A stretch of DNA of 64,000 nucleotides, from assembly GCF_004342225.1 (NCBI RefSeq), contig NZ_SMAR01000016.1, positions 19,957 to 83,956 of the forward strand, given 5' to 3'. The notes under the pieces are model-generated. The model made no database searches and was not told where the DNA came from. It was given only the letters and a program-made list of their open reading frames with translations. Source of the stretch: Martelella mediterranea (lineage in GTDB: Bacteria; Pseudomonadota; Alphaproteobacteria; Rhizobiales; Rhizobiaceae). How positions within the stretch are numbered: the stretch's first letter is position 1; each line of letters starts with the position of its first letter. The translations under genes and the position numbers were made by a program. Below, in pieces: positions 28,031 through 39,886 of the stretch.

Positions 28031-29296
28031 ATGAAACAAAAGGCTGGACACCAACCTCTGGCGCGTGATGCCATGGCCTATGTACTGGCTGGCGGACGCG
28101 GCAGCCGTCTGAAGGAGCTGACCGATACCCGCGCCAAACCCGCCGTCTATTTCGGTGGCAAGGCGCGCATTATCGACTTCGCCCTTTCAAATGCACTCAA
28201 CTCCGGTATCCGCCGCATTGGCGTTGCCACCCAGTACAAGGCACATTCCCTCATCCGGCATATGCAGCTTGGCTGGAACTTTTTTCGCCCGGAACGTAAT
28301 GAGAGCTTCGATATTCTGCCCGCGTCCCAGCGCGTTTCTGAAACGCAGTGGTATGAAGGAACCGCCGACGCTGTTTACCAGAATATCGACATCATCGAAT
28401 CCTATGCACCGGAATTCATGATCATTCTCGCCGGTGATCACGTCTACAAGATGGACTATGAACCGATGCTGCAGCAGCACGTCGATTCCGGTGCAGACAT
28501 CACGATCGGTTGCCTTGAAGTCCCGGTGGAAGAGGCGCGCGGCTTCGGAGTCATGCATGTTGACGGCAATGACACGATCGTCGATTTTGTCGAAAAGCCA
28601 GCCGATCCACCCGGAATTCCCGGAAACGAAACAATGTCGCTCGCATCGATGGGCATTTACGTTTTCAATCGCAAATTCCTGTTTGACTGCCTCGAACGGG
28701 ATGCCGCAGATCCGACCTCAAGCCGCGATTTCGGCAAGGATATTGTTCCCTACATCGTCAAAAACGGCAAAGCGGTCGCCCATCGCTTTTCCAGCAGTTG
28801 CGTTCGATCCAGCCGCGAAGACCGGGCCTACTGGCGCGATGTGGGAACGCTGGATGCTTACTGGCAGGCCAATATCGATCTGACAGGCATTGTTCCGGAT
28901 CTCGATATTTACGACAAATCCTGGCCGGTCTGGACCTATTCGGAAGCCACGCCACCGGCAAAGTTTGTCCATGATGATGAAAACCGCCGTGGATCGGCCA
29001 TTTCATCCGTTGTTTCAGGCGATTGCATCATTTCCGGCTCCCAGCTTTATAAAAGCCTGCTGTTTACCGGTGTGCGGGCAAATTCCTATTCCCGCCTCGA
29101 AGGTGCCGTCATTCTACCGCATGTCTACATCAGCCGCTACGCGCAGCTGAAAAACGTCATTATTGATCATGGCGTGCGGATTCCTGAAGGCCTCGTGGTC
29201 GGAGAGGATTCCGAGCTTGATGCCAAACGCTTCAGGCGAACTGAAAGTGGTGTGTGCCTGATCACGCAATCCATGATCGACAAACTGGAAGACTAA
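28031..29296 (+). CDS. glgC: Glucose-1-phosphate adenylyltransferase
   Basis: Makes ADP-glucose, the committed and allosterically controlled step of bacterial glycogen synthesis. The 421-residue protein has the nucleotide-binding [20 protein letters not shown] with effector-site [19 protein letters not shown], the substrate motif [12 protein letters not shown] and [14 protein letters not shown] left-handed beta-helix domain occupies the C-terminus. The length equals that of the fructose-6-phosphate/pyruvate-activated Agrobacterium and Rhodobacter enzymes, so the same activators are likely. GGGAGGGAAGG precedes the ATG; the open frame further upstream lies within glgB. Confidence 0.96.
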   Translation: MKQKAGHQPLARDAMAYVLAGGRGSRLKELTDTRAKPAVYFGGKARIIDFALSNALNSGIRRIGVATQYKAHSLIRHMQLGWNFFRPERNESFDILPASQRVSETQWYEGTADAVYQNIDIIESYAPEFMIILAGDHVYKMDYEPMLQQHVDSGADITIGCLEVPVEEARGFGVMHVDGNDTIVDFVEKPADPPGIPGNETMSLASMGIYVFNRKFLFDCLERDAADPTSSRDFGKDIVPYIVKNGKAVAHRFSSSCVRSSREDRAYWRDVGTLDAYWQANIDLTGIVPDLDIYDKSWPVWTYSEATPPAKFVHDDENRRGSAISSVVSGDCIISGSQLYKSLLFTGVRANSYSRLEGAVILPHVYISRYAQLKNVIIDHGVRIPEGLVVGEDSELDAKRFRRTESGVCLITQSMIDKLED

Positions 29297-29299
29297 TCC

Positions 29300-30745
29300 A
29301 TGAAGGTTCTTTCCGTCACATCGGAAATCTACCCGCTGATCAAGACCGGTGGACTGGCTGACGTCGCAGGCGCCCTGCCATTGGCGCTCCACGGCTTCGG
29401 CGTTCAGACCCGGTCACTGATCCCCGGCTACCCGGCCGTGATGAAAGCCATTGGCGACAAAGCTGAAAAGCTGATGGATTTCCCGGATATTCTGGGAGAA
29501 ACGGGAAGCCTGCTTTATGCAAGACATGCCGGGCTTGAATTGCTGGTCCTCGATGCTCCGGCCTATTTCAATCGGTTCGGTAATCCCTACAATTCATCGA
29601 CAGGCGAAGGTTATTCCGACAACTGGCGACGCTTCGGTGCGCTAGCCAAAGCCGCGGCCGATATTGCGGCTGGTGCCTTGCCGGACTGGGAGCCTGACAT
29701 CGTCCATGCCCATGACTGGCAGGCAGCGATGACCCCGGTTTATATGCGCTATGCCGAAGCACCGGAAAAGCCCTCAATTATCACCATTCATAATATCGCG
29801 TTTCAGGGACAGTTCGACCCTGCAATTTTCCCCGCCTTGCGGCTTCCGGCGCACGCCATGGCTGTCGATGGCGTGGAATATTACGGCACGGTTGGCTACC
29901 TCAAGGGCGGTTTGCAAGCCGCCTGGGCCGTGACCACCGTCAGCCCGACCTATGCTGATGAAATTCAGACCCCGCAATATGGCATGGGGATGGAGGGGTT
30001 GATTTCCGCACGTTCGGAAACTGTTCACGGCATCGTCAATGGCATTGATACAGATGTCTGGGACCCGGAGACAGATGATTCAATCGCCCGGCGCTATAGC
30101 TGTGCCAAACTGCGGCAACGTGCACAAAACCGGGAAACGCTGAGCGAGCGGTTCGGCCTTGATAATGACGATTCACCGATTTTTTGCGTTGTATCGCGTC
30201 TCACATGGCAAAAGGGCATGGACCTTCTCGCAGAAACCGTCGGCGATATCGTTGCCATGGGTGGAAAGCTCGCCGTACTGGGCACCGGTGACCACCATCT
30301 GGAACACGCTTTCGAAAGAGCCGTGCGGCTCTATCCGGGACGTGTTGGCACCATTATCGGTTATGACGAAACGCTTTCGCACACTTTGCAAGCTGGCTCA
30401 GACGCCATTTTGATCCCCTCCCGCTTTGAACCCTGCGGGCTGACCCAGCTTTACGGCCTCAGATATGGTTGCGTTCCGGTTGTCGCACGAACCGGCGGGC
30501 TTGCCGATACAATTATCGATGCGAACCCTGCGGCCCTGAAAGCCAAGGCCGCAACCGGCATACAGTTCTCGCCCGTCGAGCGTACATCGCTTGTTCAGGC
30601 TATCCGCCGTACTGTCCGCCTTTATAAGGACAAGAAAGTCTGGCTGCAGATGCAAAAGCAGGGCATGAAGACTGATGTCTCGTGGGACGCCAGTGCCGAG
30701 CGCTACGCCGAGATTTATTCAAAACTCTATAATATGGTGCATTAA
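29300..30745 (+). CDS. glgA: Glycogen synthase (ADP-glucose)
   Basis: Extends alpha-1,4-glucan from ADP-glucose. A 481-residue GT5 enzyme with two Rossmann halves: [16 protein letters not shown] at the N-terminus binds ADP-glucose, HAHDWQAAM is conserved in the first half, and [18 protein letters not shown] plus RTGGLADTI carry the catalytic and second nucleotide-site residues. The gene begins 3 bases after the glgC stop and ends 3 bases before pgm, so all are translated from one message. Confidence 0.96.
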   Translation: MKVLSVTSEIYPLIKTGGLADVAGALPLALHGFGVQTRSLIPGYPAVMKAIGDKAEKLMDFPDILGETGSLLYARHAGLELLVLDAPAYFNRFGNPYNSSTGEGYSDNWRRFGALAKAAADIAAGALPDWEPDIVHAHDWQAAMTPVYMRYAEAPEKPSIITIHNIAFQGQFDPAIFPALRLPAHAMAVDGVEYYGTVGYLKGGLQAAWAVTTVSPTYADEIQTPQYGMGMEGLISARSETVHGIVNGIDTDVWDPETDDSIARRYSCAKLRQRAQNRETLSERFGLDNDDSPIFCVVSRLTWQKGMDLLAETVGDIVAMGGKLAVLGTGDHHLEHAFERAVRLYPGRVGTIIGYDETLSHTLQAGSDAILIPSRFEPCGLTQLYGLRYGCVPVVARTGGLADTIIDANPAALKAKAATGIQFSPVERTSLVQAIRRTVRLYKDKKVWLQMQKQGMKTDVSWDASAERYAEIYSKLYNMVH

Positions 30746-32377
<1,632 letters not shown>

Positions 32378-32473
32378 TTTCCATCGTTCACCTTCAAGGG
32401 ACATGCCCAGAAACATAAGGTCAGGCCGTATCCATTGGTCAACCATTCGTGGATGCGACCTGAACGGGATTTG

Positions 32474-34456
32474 ATGAGCAGTATCGAAAACAAGCCAGGC
32501 GTCCGGGTCACCGATCGGGGCGTTGAATTTTCTGTCTATTCGGAGAACGCGACCGGCATTGAGCTTTGCCTTTATGACGACAAAGGTGAGCATGAGACCA
32601 GACGCCTGCCAATGTCCCATGGCGGCAAGAATGTTTACACACTCTTTGTTGACGGACTTAAGCCGGGACAGCGCTACGGATACCGCGCCTTCGGCAACTT
32701 CGATCCGATGCACGGCCAGTGGTTTGATCCTTCAAAACTGCTGGTCGATCCTCATGCCAAGCAGATCGACCGGCCCTACCAGTTCGATCCGATACTCAGC
32801 GATTTCGGGACAGATACAGCTCACCTTGTTCCCAAAGGCATCGTCACCGCAGACCTTGATGAAGCAACGAACCATATCGACTTCCCCTCCGGCGGCCTGA
32901 TTTATGAGGCGAATGTCAAGGCACTGACCCAGATGAACCCGCATGTACCCGAATCCATTCGCGGCACAGTCGCCGCGCTTGGACATAGGGCAGTCATTGA
33001 ACACCTGCAAAAGCTGGGCGTAGATGCCATCGAGCTGATGCCCGTGACCGCATGGATTGACGAGCGCCACCTCATACCCCTCAATCTGAGAAATGCATGG
33101 GGCTATAACCCGGTCACCTTTATGGCTCTTGAACCGCGCATTTGTCCCGGTGGCCTGAAGGAGCTCAGAGAAGCGGTAGACGCGCTGCATCAGGCGGGGA
33201 TCGGCGTCATACTGGACCTTGTCTTCAATCACACAGGTGAAGGTGACCAGTTCGGCGGTTCCTTAAGCTTTCGCGGCCTTGATAACGCAGTCTATTACAG
33301 GCTGGCAGAGGACGACGCCTCGGTGATGATCAATGATACCGGCTGCGGCAACACGATTGCTTGCGATCATCCGCATGTCCGGCAGATGATCGTCGACAGC
33401 CTCAAACATTTTATCACACAGGCCGGTGTTGACGGCTTTCGTTTTGACCTTGCTCCTATTCTGGGGCGCACGCGAGACGGCTTCCAAACCCATGCGGAAA
33501 CGCTGAATGCGATTTTGAATGATCCTGTGCTGAAGAACCGTACGATGATTGCCGAACCCTGGGATATCGGCCCTGGCGGCTATCAGCTGGGGCACTTTCC
33601 CGCACCGTTTCTGGAGTGGAATGACCGCGCGCGCGACGATTTGAGAAAATTCTGGCGTGGTGACCAGTCTATGACCGGACGCCTCGCTGATGCCATTTCC
33701 GGCTCATCGCATATCTTTTCGACCCGTGATTCCAACGAAACGCGGACCGTGAACTTTATCGCAGCGCATGACGGCATGACGCTCCACGACATGACAGCCT
33801 ATGTGCACAAGCATAACGGAGCGAATGGCGAACATAATCGCGATGGCCATAACGAAAACTACTCGTGGAACAATGGCGTGGAGGGCGACACCGATAATCA
33901 TAAGGTCGTCGATAGCCGTAAACGCGACATGAGGGCCTTGCTTTCAACCCTGTTTGCCAGCCGCGGCGCCATCATGCTGAAGGCGGGAGACGAAGGCGGA
34001 CACAGCCAGAACGGCAACAACAATGCCTATTGTCAGGATAATGAAATCACGTGGCTGAACTGGGAAGATATGGATGAAGACCTTATCGACCACACTGCCA
34101 GCCTTTCAGCACTTCGCAAACGCTTTGCCGTTTTTTCCGAAACGGCGTTTTTCACGGAGAACGACGTCACGTGGCTCCGCCCTGACGGCAAAGTCATGGA
34201 GGTTGCAGACTGGGAAGCGCCGGAATGTGACAGCCTCAGCATCGTGCTCAACACAGAAGACCGGACCACAGGTCACAAGACACGGCTGGCCGTTCTGATC
34301 AATCGCAGCCACGATGAAAAGACCTTTGATCTGCCTGAAGATGATCGCCATGGCTGGCACATGATTACCGGCGAAAGACAGGGCACTGTCGAGATCGCGC
34401 TTGAACCCCGCTCGGTATCGTTTTATGCCGAGGAACTCTCAGACACCGAAGCCTGA
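32474..34456 (+). CDS. glgX: Glycogen debranching enzyme
   Basis: Hydrolyses alpha-1,6 branches left after phosphorylase action. The 660 residues match GlgX. An N-terminal CBM48 (GVEFSVYSENATGIELCLYD) precedes the GH13 barrel with VILDLVFNHTGEG, the nucleophile in GFRFDLAPILGR, the acid glutamate in IAEPWDIGPGGYQ and FIAAHDGMTLHDM. The gap after pgm is 96 bases, larger than elsewhere in the operon, so an extra promoter is possible. In-frame starts at 32435 and 32453 exist; I chose the ATG giving the family N-terminus. The ribosome-binding site is weak. Confidence 0.94.
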   Translation: MSSIENKPGVRVTDRGVEFSVYSENATGIELCLYDDKGEHETRRLPMSHGGKNVYTLFVDGLKPGQRYGYRAFGNFDPMHGQWFDPSKLLVDPHAKQIDRPYQFDPILSDFGTDTAHLVPKGIVTADLDEATNHIDFPSGGLIYEANVKALTQMNPHVPESIRGTVAALGHRAVIEHLQKLGVDAIELMPVTAWIDERHLIPLNLRNAWGYNPVTFMALEPRICPGGLKELREAVDALHQAGIGVILDLVFNHTGEGDQFGGSLSFRGLDNAVYYRLAEDDASVMINDTGCGNTIACDHPHVRQMIVDSLKHFITQAGVDGFRFDLAPILGRTRDGFQTHAETLNAILNDPVLKNRTMIAEPWDIGPGGYQLGHFPAPFLEWNDRARDDLRKFWRGDQSMTGRLADAISGSSHIFSTRDSNETRTVNFIAAHDGMTLHDMTAYVHKHNGANGEHNRDGHNENYSWNNGVEGDTDNHKVVDSRKRDMRALLSTLFASRGAIMLKAGDEGGHSQNGNNNAYCQDNEITWLNWEDMDEDLIDHTASLSALRKRFAVFSETAFFTENDVTWLRPDGKVMEVADWEAPECDSLSIVLNTEDRTTGHKTRLAVLINRSHDEKTFDLPEDDRHGWHMITGERQGTVEIALEPRSVSFYAEELSDTEA

Positions 34457-34496
34457 GCGCGGCTGCGCGAGAGGCCACGCATCAAAACAATGAAAG

Positions 34497-34988
34497 ATGG
34501 CCCCCATGCCCATAGAAATTTCGCTTGCCGATGTGAAGAACTATGTTGGCCATGAAGTTGGCGTATCGCGCTGGTTCACCGTCGACCAGACGATGATTGA
34601 TACCTTTGCAGATGCCACGCTGGACCACCAGTTCATTCACACCGACCCGGAACGCGCACGTGCGGAAAGTCCTTTTGGCGGAACTATCGCGCATGGTTTT
34701 CTGACACTCTCATTATTGTCGGCGATGAATTTCGACTGTGTACCGAAGGTGCGCGAGCAAACGATGGGCATCAATTTCGGCTTTGACAAAGTTCGCTTCA
34801 TGACACCGGTGAAATGCGGTGCGCGGGTACGTGGACATTTCAAACTCAATGAGGCCCGGTTTCGCGGCGGCGAGCTTCTGGCGATCAGCTACGGTGTGAG
34901 TATCGAGATTGAGGACGAACGAAAGCCAGCGCTCACAGCAGACTGGATCACGCTGATTCAGTTCAACGCAGAAGACCGGCCGGAATAG
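34497..34988 (+). CDS. MaoC-like hot-dog dehydratase (R-specific enoyl-CoA hydratase type)
   Basis: A 163-residue single hot-dog-fold protein. The hydratase-2 motif is visible in FADATLDHQFIHTDPERA (catalytic Asp and His) and FGGTIAHGFLTLSLLSAM. Proteins of this kind hydrate trans-2-enoyl-CoA to R-3-hydroxyacyl-CoA, sometimes feeding polyhydroxyalkanoate synthesis; the exact substrate is unknown. It follows glgX by 40 bases and precedes the DUF2332 gene by 9. The second ATG at 34506 is an equally plausible start. Confidence 0.85.
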   Translation: MAPMPIEISLADVKNYVGHEVGVSRWFTVDQTMIDTFADATLDHQFIHTDPERARAESPFGGTIAHGFLTLSLLSAMNFDCVPKVREQTMGINFGFDKVRFMTPVKCGARVRGHFKLNEARFRGGELLAISYGVSIEIEDERKPALTADWITLIQFNAEDRPE

Positions 34989-34997
34989 GAGCGATCC

Positions 34998-36056
34998 TTG
35001 ATCGAAAATGAAGCTGTTCGCGAAGGCTTTGAAAGGCAGGCACGGGCATGTAGTGAGCTTGGTTCGCCCTTCACCGCGCGGCTTTGCCGCATCGCGATTG
35101 AAAAGCTGGATCCTTCTTCGTCGATTGGTGCATTGATCAATAGCTGGTCGGAAGAGCGTGTTGTTGCCGATGCGCTGGCACTTCGGTTTTGTGGAGCGCT
35201 TCATGCCCTGAAGCGGCAGGGCTTTGCACCGCTGGTCGAGGTTTACCCGCCGCAGCAGCCATCAGACCATATCCTTTGGGACGCGGTTCTGCGGGCTATT
35301 GATGAGAAAGCCGATTTCATCGCGGAGCGTATGCGGTTTGCACCACAAACCAATGAAGTGCGCCGTTCAGCTGCTCTTTTTCCGGCATTTTCCGAAATTG
35401 CAGCGCGCTTTCCCGGAAAACCTCTGGTACTTTCGGAGATTGGAGCGTCTGCCGGGTTAAACCTGCTTTGGGACCGTTTCTCTTATAAACTATCTGAAAA
35501 GCGCTTTAAGCCGAATGGCGAAGTGCGTTTCGAAATTGTGCCAGAATGGAAGGGACCATTGCCGCCCGACCACCCGGTTGACGTTGCCGAGCGTGCAGGA
35601 TGCGACCTCAATCCGCTTGATGCCAGCAATGAGGACCATTGCGAACGGCTGATGTCTTATATCTGGGCCGACCAGACCGACCGGCTTCAACGAACGGAAA
35701 AAGCATTGGCTCTCGCGCGCGACGCGAAGCTCTCAGTCGACCGGGAAGACGCTCTCGTCTGGCTTCAGCAGCGTCTTTTAAAGCCACGTCCCGGCATGGT
35801 TCATGTGATCTATCATACGATCGCCTGGCAGTACCTGCCGGATGAAGCCCGAAGAGAGGGCGACCGTCTGATTGATGAAGCCGGACAAAAAGCAGGCACC
35901 GATGCTCCGATCTGCCGCCTTGCCATGGAAGCAGATGAGCAGACACCGGGTGCCGGTCTGACACTGACAATCTGGCCAGCAGGCGAAACACGACACGTCG
36001 GCAGAGCCGATTTTCACGGCCGGTGGATCGCTTGGCAGGGATGGAATAACACTTAA
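34998..36056 (+). CDS. DUF2332 family protein
   Basis: A 352-residue soluble protein recognised as DUF2332 by VLSEIGASAGLNLLWDRFSY, GCDLNPLDASN, SYIWADQTDRL, VIYHTIAWQYLP and FHGRWIAWQ. The GASAGLNLL stretch looks like an S-adenosylmethionine-binding glycine motif, so a methyltransferase-like fold is possible, but no activity is established. The start is TTG with AGGAG 6 bases upstream. It is probably cotranscribed with the MaoC-like gene. The convergent sarcosine oxidase operon ends 5 bases downstream. Confidence 0.82.
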   Translation: MIENEAVREGFERQARACSELGSPFTARLCRIAIEKLDPSSSIGALINSWSEERVVADALALRFCGALHALKRQGFAPLVEVYPPQQPSDHILWDAVLRAIDEKADFIAERMRFAPQTNEVRRSAALFPAFSEIAARFPGKPLVLSEIGASAGLNLLWDRFSYKLSEKRFKPNGEVRFEIVPEWKGPLPPDHPVDVAERAGCDLNPLDASNEDHCERLMSYIWADQTDRLQRTEKALALARDAKLSVDREDALVWLQQRLLKPRPGMVHVIYHTIAWQYLPDEARREGDRLIDEAGQKAGTDAPICRLAMEADEQTPGAGLTLTIWPAGETRHVGRADFHGRWIAWQGWNNT

Positions 36057-36061
36057 GAAGC

Positions 36062-36622
36062 TCACAGGCGAAGGGCAGCATCCTTTGCGCCTTCATCCAG
36101 CAGGCTGAATACATAAGGTGCAAACGATCGCCAGCATTCGACGCGGAACGTATTGTCGTCCTTGCGATGAAGAATGATTTCTGTCTTGCCAAAAGCGGTC
36201 CGCGCCACCTTGCCGACTGTAAATGTTTCTGGCCGCAAATCCATCGGACACGCGATGTTCAGGGCTGCGGCGGCACCGGGACCGTCGATCATGACCGCGA
36301 CATTACGGTGTGAAATATCGACAGCGGAAAACGCTGCATCGATACTCTGAAGACGCGCGACAAGGTCTTCACCAAACTCGTCAACCACAAGCCATTCATC
36401 CGGTCCAAGCCAGAAAGCATAACGGCCATCACCACCGGCAGAACTTAACGGCAACCGGGGCAGATCGAGTTCCAGTGCTCCCGAAAGCACCTGAAGCGCA
36501 TCCTCCCCGGCACGCAGTAAAAGCCGCGTCGCCGGTTCTGCAACGACGAGACGGGCAACAGATGATCCCCCGAAGGCTCCCGCCAACGGCAGGGCACGGT
36601 CTGCAACCTGAATATCAGCCAT
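36062..36622 (-). CDS. soxG: Sarcosine oxidase subunit gamma
   Basis: Structural subunit of heterotetrameric sarcosine oxidase, which oxidatively demethylates sarcosine to glycine. The 186-residue protein resembles part of the GcvT fold, with GRYAFWLGPDEWLVV and ISHRNVAVMIDGPGAA. The chosen ATG overlaps the end of soxA by 8 bases and has GGAAGGAG upstream; the frame runs open further into soxA but without signals. It is the last gene of the operon. Confidence 0.9.
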   Translation of the reverse strand: MADIQVADRALPLAGAFGGSSVARLVVAEPATRLLLRAGEDALQVLSGALELDLPRLPLSSAGGDGRYAFWLGPDEWLVVDEFGEDLVARLQSIDAAFSAVDISHRNVAVMIDGPGAAAALNIACPMDLRPETFTVGKVARTAFGKTEIILHRKDDNTFRVECWRSFAPYVFSLLDEGAKDAALRL

Positions 36623-39578
36623 GAAGACGGGCTCCTTCCTTGTCATAGAAAATAGTATCAACCACTTCGACGGCGATATTGCGTTCGGGCATGGGCACGT
36701 AAAGTGTTTCGCCTTTCCGGCTGTGGCCGTTTTCAATCAGCGCAAAGGCGATCCCCTGGCCAAGGGATCCCGACCAATAAGCAGAGGTGACATGCCCAAG
36801 AGCAGAAACGGGCTTGGGCGTGTCAGGATCGACGATCACATGTGCGCCTTCCTCCAGCACCAGCCGCGCATTGCTTTTTGCCACCAGCCCGATAAGCTGT
36901 TTGCGATTTTCTGCGATCAGGTCAGGCCGCTTCAGGCCACGCATACCGACAAAATCAGTCTTCTTCTTCGAAACAGCCCAGCCCATGCCGAGATCAAATG
37001 GCGTAACCGTCCCATCGGTATCCTGTCCGACAACGATGAAACCTTTTTCGGCGCGCAGAACATGCATCGTTTCCGTACCGTAGACACACGCACCCAAGCT
37101 CTCGCCGCGCGCATAGATCTGCTTCCAGACCGACAGCCCGAAATCAGACGGCACGTTGATTTCAAAACCAAGTTCACCTGTGAAAGACACGCGGAAAAGG
37201 CGCGCAGGCACGCCGCAAACCCGGCATTCCAGCACGCTCATATGCGAAAAGGCCTCGGCAGAAATATCTGCTCCTTCCACGAAGGGCTCAACGATTTCCC
37301 GCGCTTTTGGCCCCTGAACCGCAATCACGGCCCATTGTTCTGTTGTTGAGGTCAGCCAGACCTTCAGATGAGGGAACTCGGTCTGCAGGTAGTCTTCCAT
37401 ATGGTTGAGCACACGCGGCGCACCACCCGTCGTCGTCGTTACGTGAAACCGATCCGGTCCCAGCCGGCCAACAACACCGTCATCGTAAACATAACCGTCT
37501 TCGCGAAGCATCAGGCCATAGCGGCATTTACCGGGTTTCAGCGTCGACCAGGCATTGGAATACATCAGGTTCATAAACGCTTCGGCATCCGGTCCCACAA
37601 CCTCGATCTTGCCGAGTGTTGAGGCATCGAATATCCCGGCAGTCTCGCGGGTTGTCCGGCATTCACGCGCAACGGCATCTTCCTTGGTTTCCCCGACCTT
37701 CGGGAAATACCAGGCGCGTTTCCAGTTTCCGACGTCTTCAAAGGCTGCACCCTGCTCGTCCGCCCACTGGTGGATCGGCGTTTTGCGCGCCGGGTCGAAC
37801 AAGGCCCCGCGGGAATGCCCGATCAAAGTGCCGAATGTAACCGGTGTATAAGGCTGGCGGAACGTGGTCAGGCCAACCTGCGGAATCGGGCGATCCAGCA
37901 TTTCAGCGGCAATGGCAAGGCCATGCATGTTGGAAAGCTTGCCCTGATCCGACGCCATACCATTGGTCGTGAAGCGTTTTATATGCTCGATTGATGCCAT
38001 GCCTTCGCGCACGGCCTGCCGGATATCTTTCGCGCAAACATCGTGCTGATAATCAATGAATGCTTTGACATGATCATCAGCGCCTGCGCCCTCACCGGCA
38101 CCCAGCATTCCGCCGGTCCAGCGCCATGCGTTCTCACCGGTATAACCTGCTTCTCCGCCGCCAGCGGCAGCCGCCTCGCCAATGACAGCATGAATGGCAT
38201 CGGTGCCGGAACATGCACCGACACAGACGCTGTTCTGAGCATAGGTCCCCGGCACGAAACGCTCTTTCTCGGCATCGAAAATAAGTTTCCCGCGCGACTG
38301 CGAGAACAGATGGACAGAAGGCGTCCAGCCGGCAGACGTGATCAGCGCATCGATTGCAAAATCGCGTTTCTTGCCGCTCGAAAGTGCTTTCACCTGCATG
38401 GACTTAACCCGCAGACGCCCTTTCGTGTTTACAACCGCATGACCGGTCAGAACCTTGATATCAAGCGACCGCGCTTCATCAACCAGGCCGGCACTGGGCG
38501 CTTCACGGCTGTCGATAATCGCTGCAATCCTGACACCGGCACGCTTCAGATCGAATGCAGCCTCATAAGCACTGTCATGGGCGCAATAGACACCAACGCT
38601 TTCGCCCACCGCGACGCCATACTGGCGGAGATAGCGGCGCGCCGCCGAAGCCAGCATAATGCCGGGGCGATCATTGTTTGCGAACACCATCGGCCGCTCG
38701 ATCGAACCGGTGGCAAGGATGACCTGACCTGCCCGCACCTGCCACAGCCTCTCGCGTGGCCCGGATGCTTCTGCCCCCGGCAGGTGGTCTGTCAGTCTTT
38801 CCGCCAGGCTGACAAAATTGTGGTTGTAATATCCCGCAGCCGTTGTCCGCGTCATCAGGCGAACATTCTTCATCGCGGCCAGTTCAGCTGTCACACTTCG
38901 TGCCCAGTCATACCCGTCTTTTCCGTCAACCCGGGTGCCGGTTTCATAAAGCAACGCCCCACCGGCTTCGGCCTGTTCATCACAGATGATCACGTCTTTG
39001 CCGGATCGCGCTGCCGTCAACGCCGCCGTCAGACCGGCAAGCCCGGCCCCGACGACCAGAACGTCGCAATGGGTATAGCGGCTGGCATAGGTATCCGGAT
39101 CGGCTTCTGTCGGTGCAACACCAAGCCCTGCGGCCTTGCGGATCAGCGGCTCATAAAGCCTGTTCCAGGCCGCCCGCGGCCACATGAAGGTCTTGTAGTA
39201 GAACCCTGCAATAAAAAACGGCGAAAGCACATCATTGATCGCACCGGCATCGAAGGACAGAGATGGCCAGCGATTTTGCGAGGTGGCCTTCATACCATCG
39301 AAAACCTCCTGCACCGTGCCCCGCACATTGGGCTGACGCCGGGCACTGTCGCGCGCAATATCAAAAAGCGCGTTCGGTTCTTCCGAGCCTGCCGTCAGAA
39401 AGCCGCGCGGTCGATGGTATTTATAAGAACGGCCGACAAGATGCACGCCATTGGCCAGCAATGCTGATGCCAGCGTGTCGCCCTCCAGGCCTGTATATGT
39501 CTTGCCATCAAAGGAAAACCGGATGGTTTTGGCAGGTGTCAGTCTTCCATGCCCGGCAATACGGTATGCGTCGCTCAT
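36615..39578 (-). CDS. soxA: Sarcosine oxidase subunit alpha
   Basis: Large subunit (987 residues) carrying the NAD+-binding fold and the tetrahydrofolate-binding half. The N-terminal region has the ferredoxin-like FDGKTYTGLEGDTLASALL. A dinucleotide motif VVGAGLAGLTAALTAARSG is near residue 175 and ATGSIERPMVFANNDRPGIM follows. The C-terminal 400 residues are a GcvT-like aminomethyltransferase domain (TRETAGIFDASTLGKIEVVG). It would form 5,10-methylene-THF from the sarcosine methyl group. It overlaps soxD by 4 bases and soxG by 8. Confidence 0.95.
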   Translation of the reverse strand: MSDAYRIAGHGRLTPAKTIRFSFDGKTYTGLEGDTLASALLANGVHLVGRSYKYHRPRGFLTAGSEEPNALFDIARDSARRQPNVRGTVQEVFDGMKATSQNRWPSLSFDAGAINDVLSPFFIAGFYYKTFMWPRAAWNRLYEPLIRKAAGLGVAPTEADPDTYASRYTHCDVLVVGAGLAGLTAALTAARSGKDVIICDEQAEAGGALLYETGTRVDGKDGYDWARSVTAELAAMKNVRLMTRTTAAGYYNHNFVSLAERLTDHLPGAEASGPRERLWQVRAGQVILATGSIERPMVFANNDRPGIMLASAARRYLRQYGVAVGESVGVYCAHDSAYEAAFDLKRAGVRIAAIIDSREAPSAGLVDEARSLDIKVLTGHAVVNTKGRLRVKSMQVKALSSGKKRDFAIDALITSAGWTPSVHLFSQSRGKLIFDAEKERFVPGTYAQNSVCVGACSGTDAIHAVIGEAAAAGGGEAGYTGENAWRWTGGMLGAGEGAGADDHVKAFIDYQHDVCAKDIRQAVREGMASIEHIKRFTTNGMASDQGKLSNMHGLAIAAEMLDRPIPQVGLTTFRQPYTPVTFGTLIGHSRGALFDPARKTPIHQWADEQGAAFEDVGNWKRAWYFPKVGETKEDAVARECRTTRETAGIFDASTLGKIEVVGPDAEAFMNLMYSNAWSTLKPGKCRYGLMLREDGYVYDDGVVGRLGPDRFHVTTTTGGAPRVLNHMEDYLQTEFPHLKVWLTSTTEQWAVIAVQGPKAREIVEPFVEGADISAEAFSHMSVLECRVCGVPARLFRVSFTGELGFEINVPSDFGLSVWKQIYARGESLGACVYGTETMHVLRAEKGFIVVGQDTDGTVTPFDLGMGWAVSKKKTDFVGMRGLKRPDLIAENRKQLIGLVAKSNARLVLEEGAHVIVDPDTPKPVSALGHVTSAYWSGSLGQGIAFALIENGHSRKGETLYVPMPERNIAVEVVDTIFYDKEGARLHG

Positions 39579-39883
39579 TGGCCTGCCTCCTCGCCCATCA
39601 GCACCGAGAGGTCGGGACGCGGCTCCCCGGATTTATACGTTTTGAGAAAGCGATCTGAGACCGTGTCACGAGCAGCATTGAAAAAACGGCCGCATCCATG
39701 CGTGTGACGCCAGCGTTCAAAGTGAATCCCCTTGGGATTACTGCGCAAGAAGAAATAGGCCTCGAATGCCTCGTCTGAGGTTTCGGCCATGTTTTGCGGA
39801 CGGGCGATATGCGCTTCACCGGCGGCGGCAAATTCCAGTTCGCTGCGCGCTTCTTCACAATACGGGCAATAGATCAGCAGCAT
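39575..39883 (-). CDS. soxD: Sarcosine oxidase subunit delta
   Basis: Small zinc-binding subunit (102 residues). The ligands are visible in IYCPYCEEARSE (Cys6, Cys9) and RHTHGCGRFFNAARDT. GKAH-type motifs are replaced by FERWRHTHGC, which is normal for the family. The start codon follows the upstream hydrolase gene by 3 bases, and its end overlaps soxA by 4. Required for assembly of the tetramer in characterised relatives. Confidence 0.94.
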   Translation of the reverse strand: MLLIYCPYCEEARSELEFAAAGEAHIARPQNMAETSDEAFEAYFFLRSNPKGIHFERWRHTHGCGRFFNAARDTVSDRFLKTYKSGEPRPDLSVLMGEEAGQ

Positions 39884-39886
39884 GTC

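Noticed and set aside
38043..39467. A 474-codon open frame on the plus strand
   Set aside because: Antisense to soxA, whose motifs are unmistakable; the antisense translation is rich in Arg/His/Cys with no recognisable domain.
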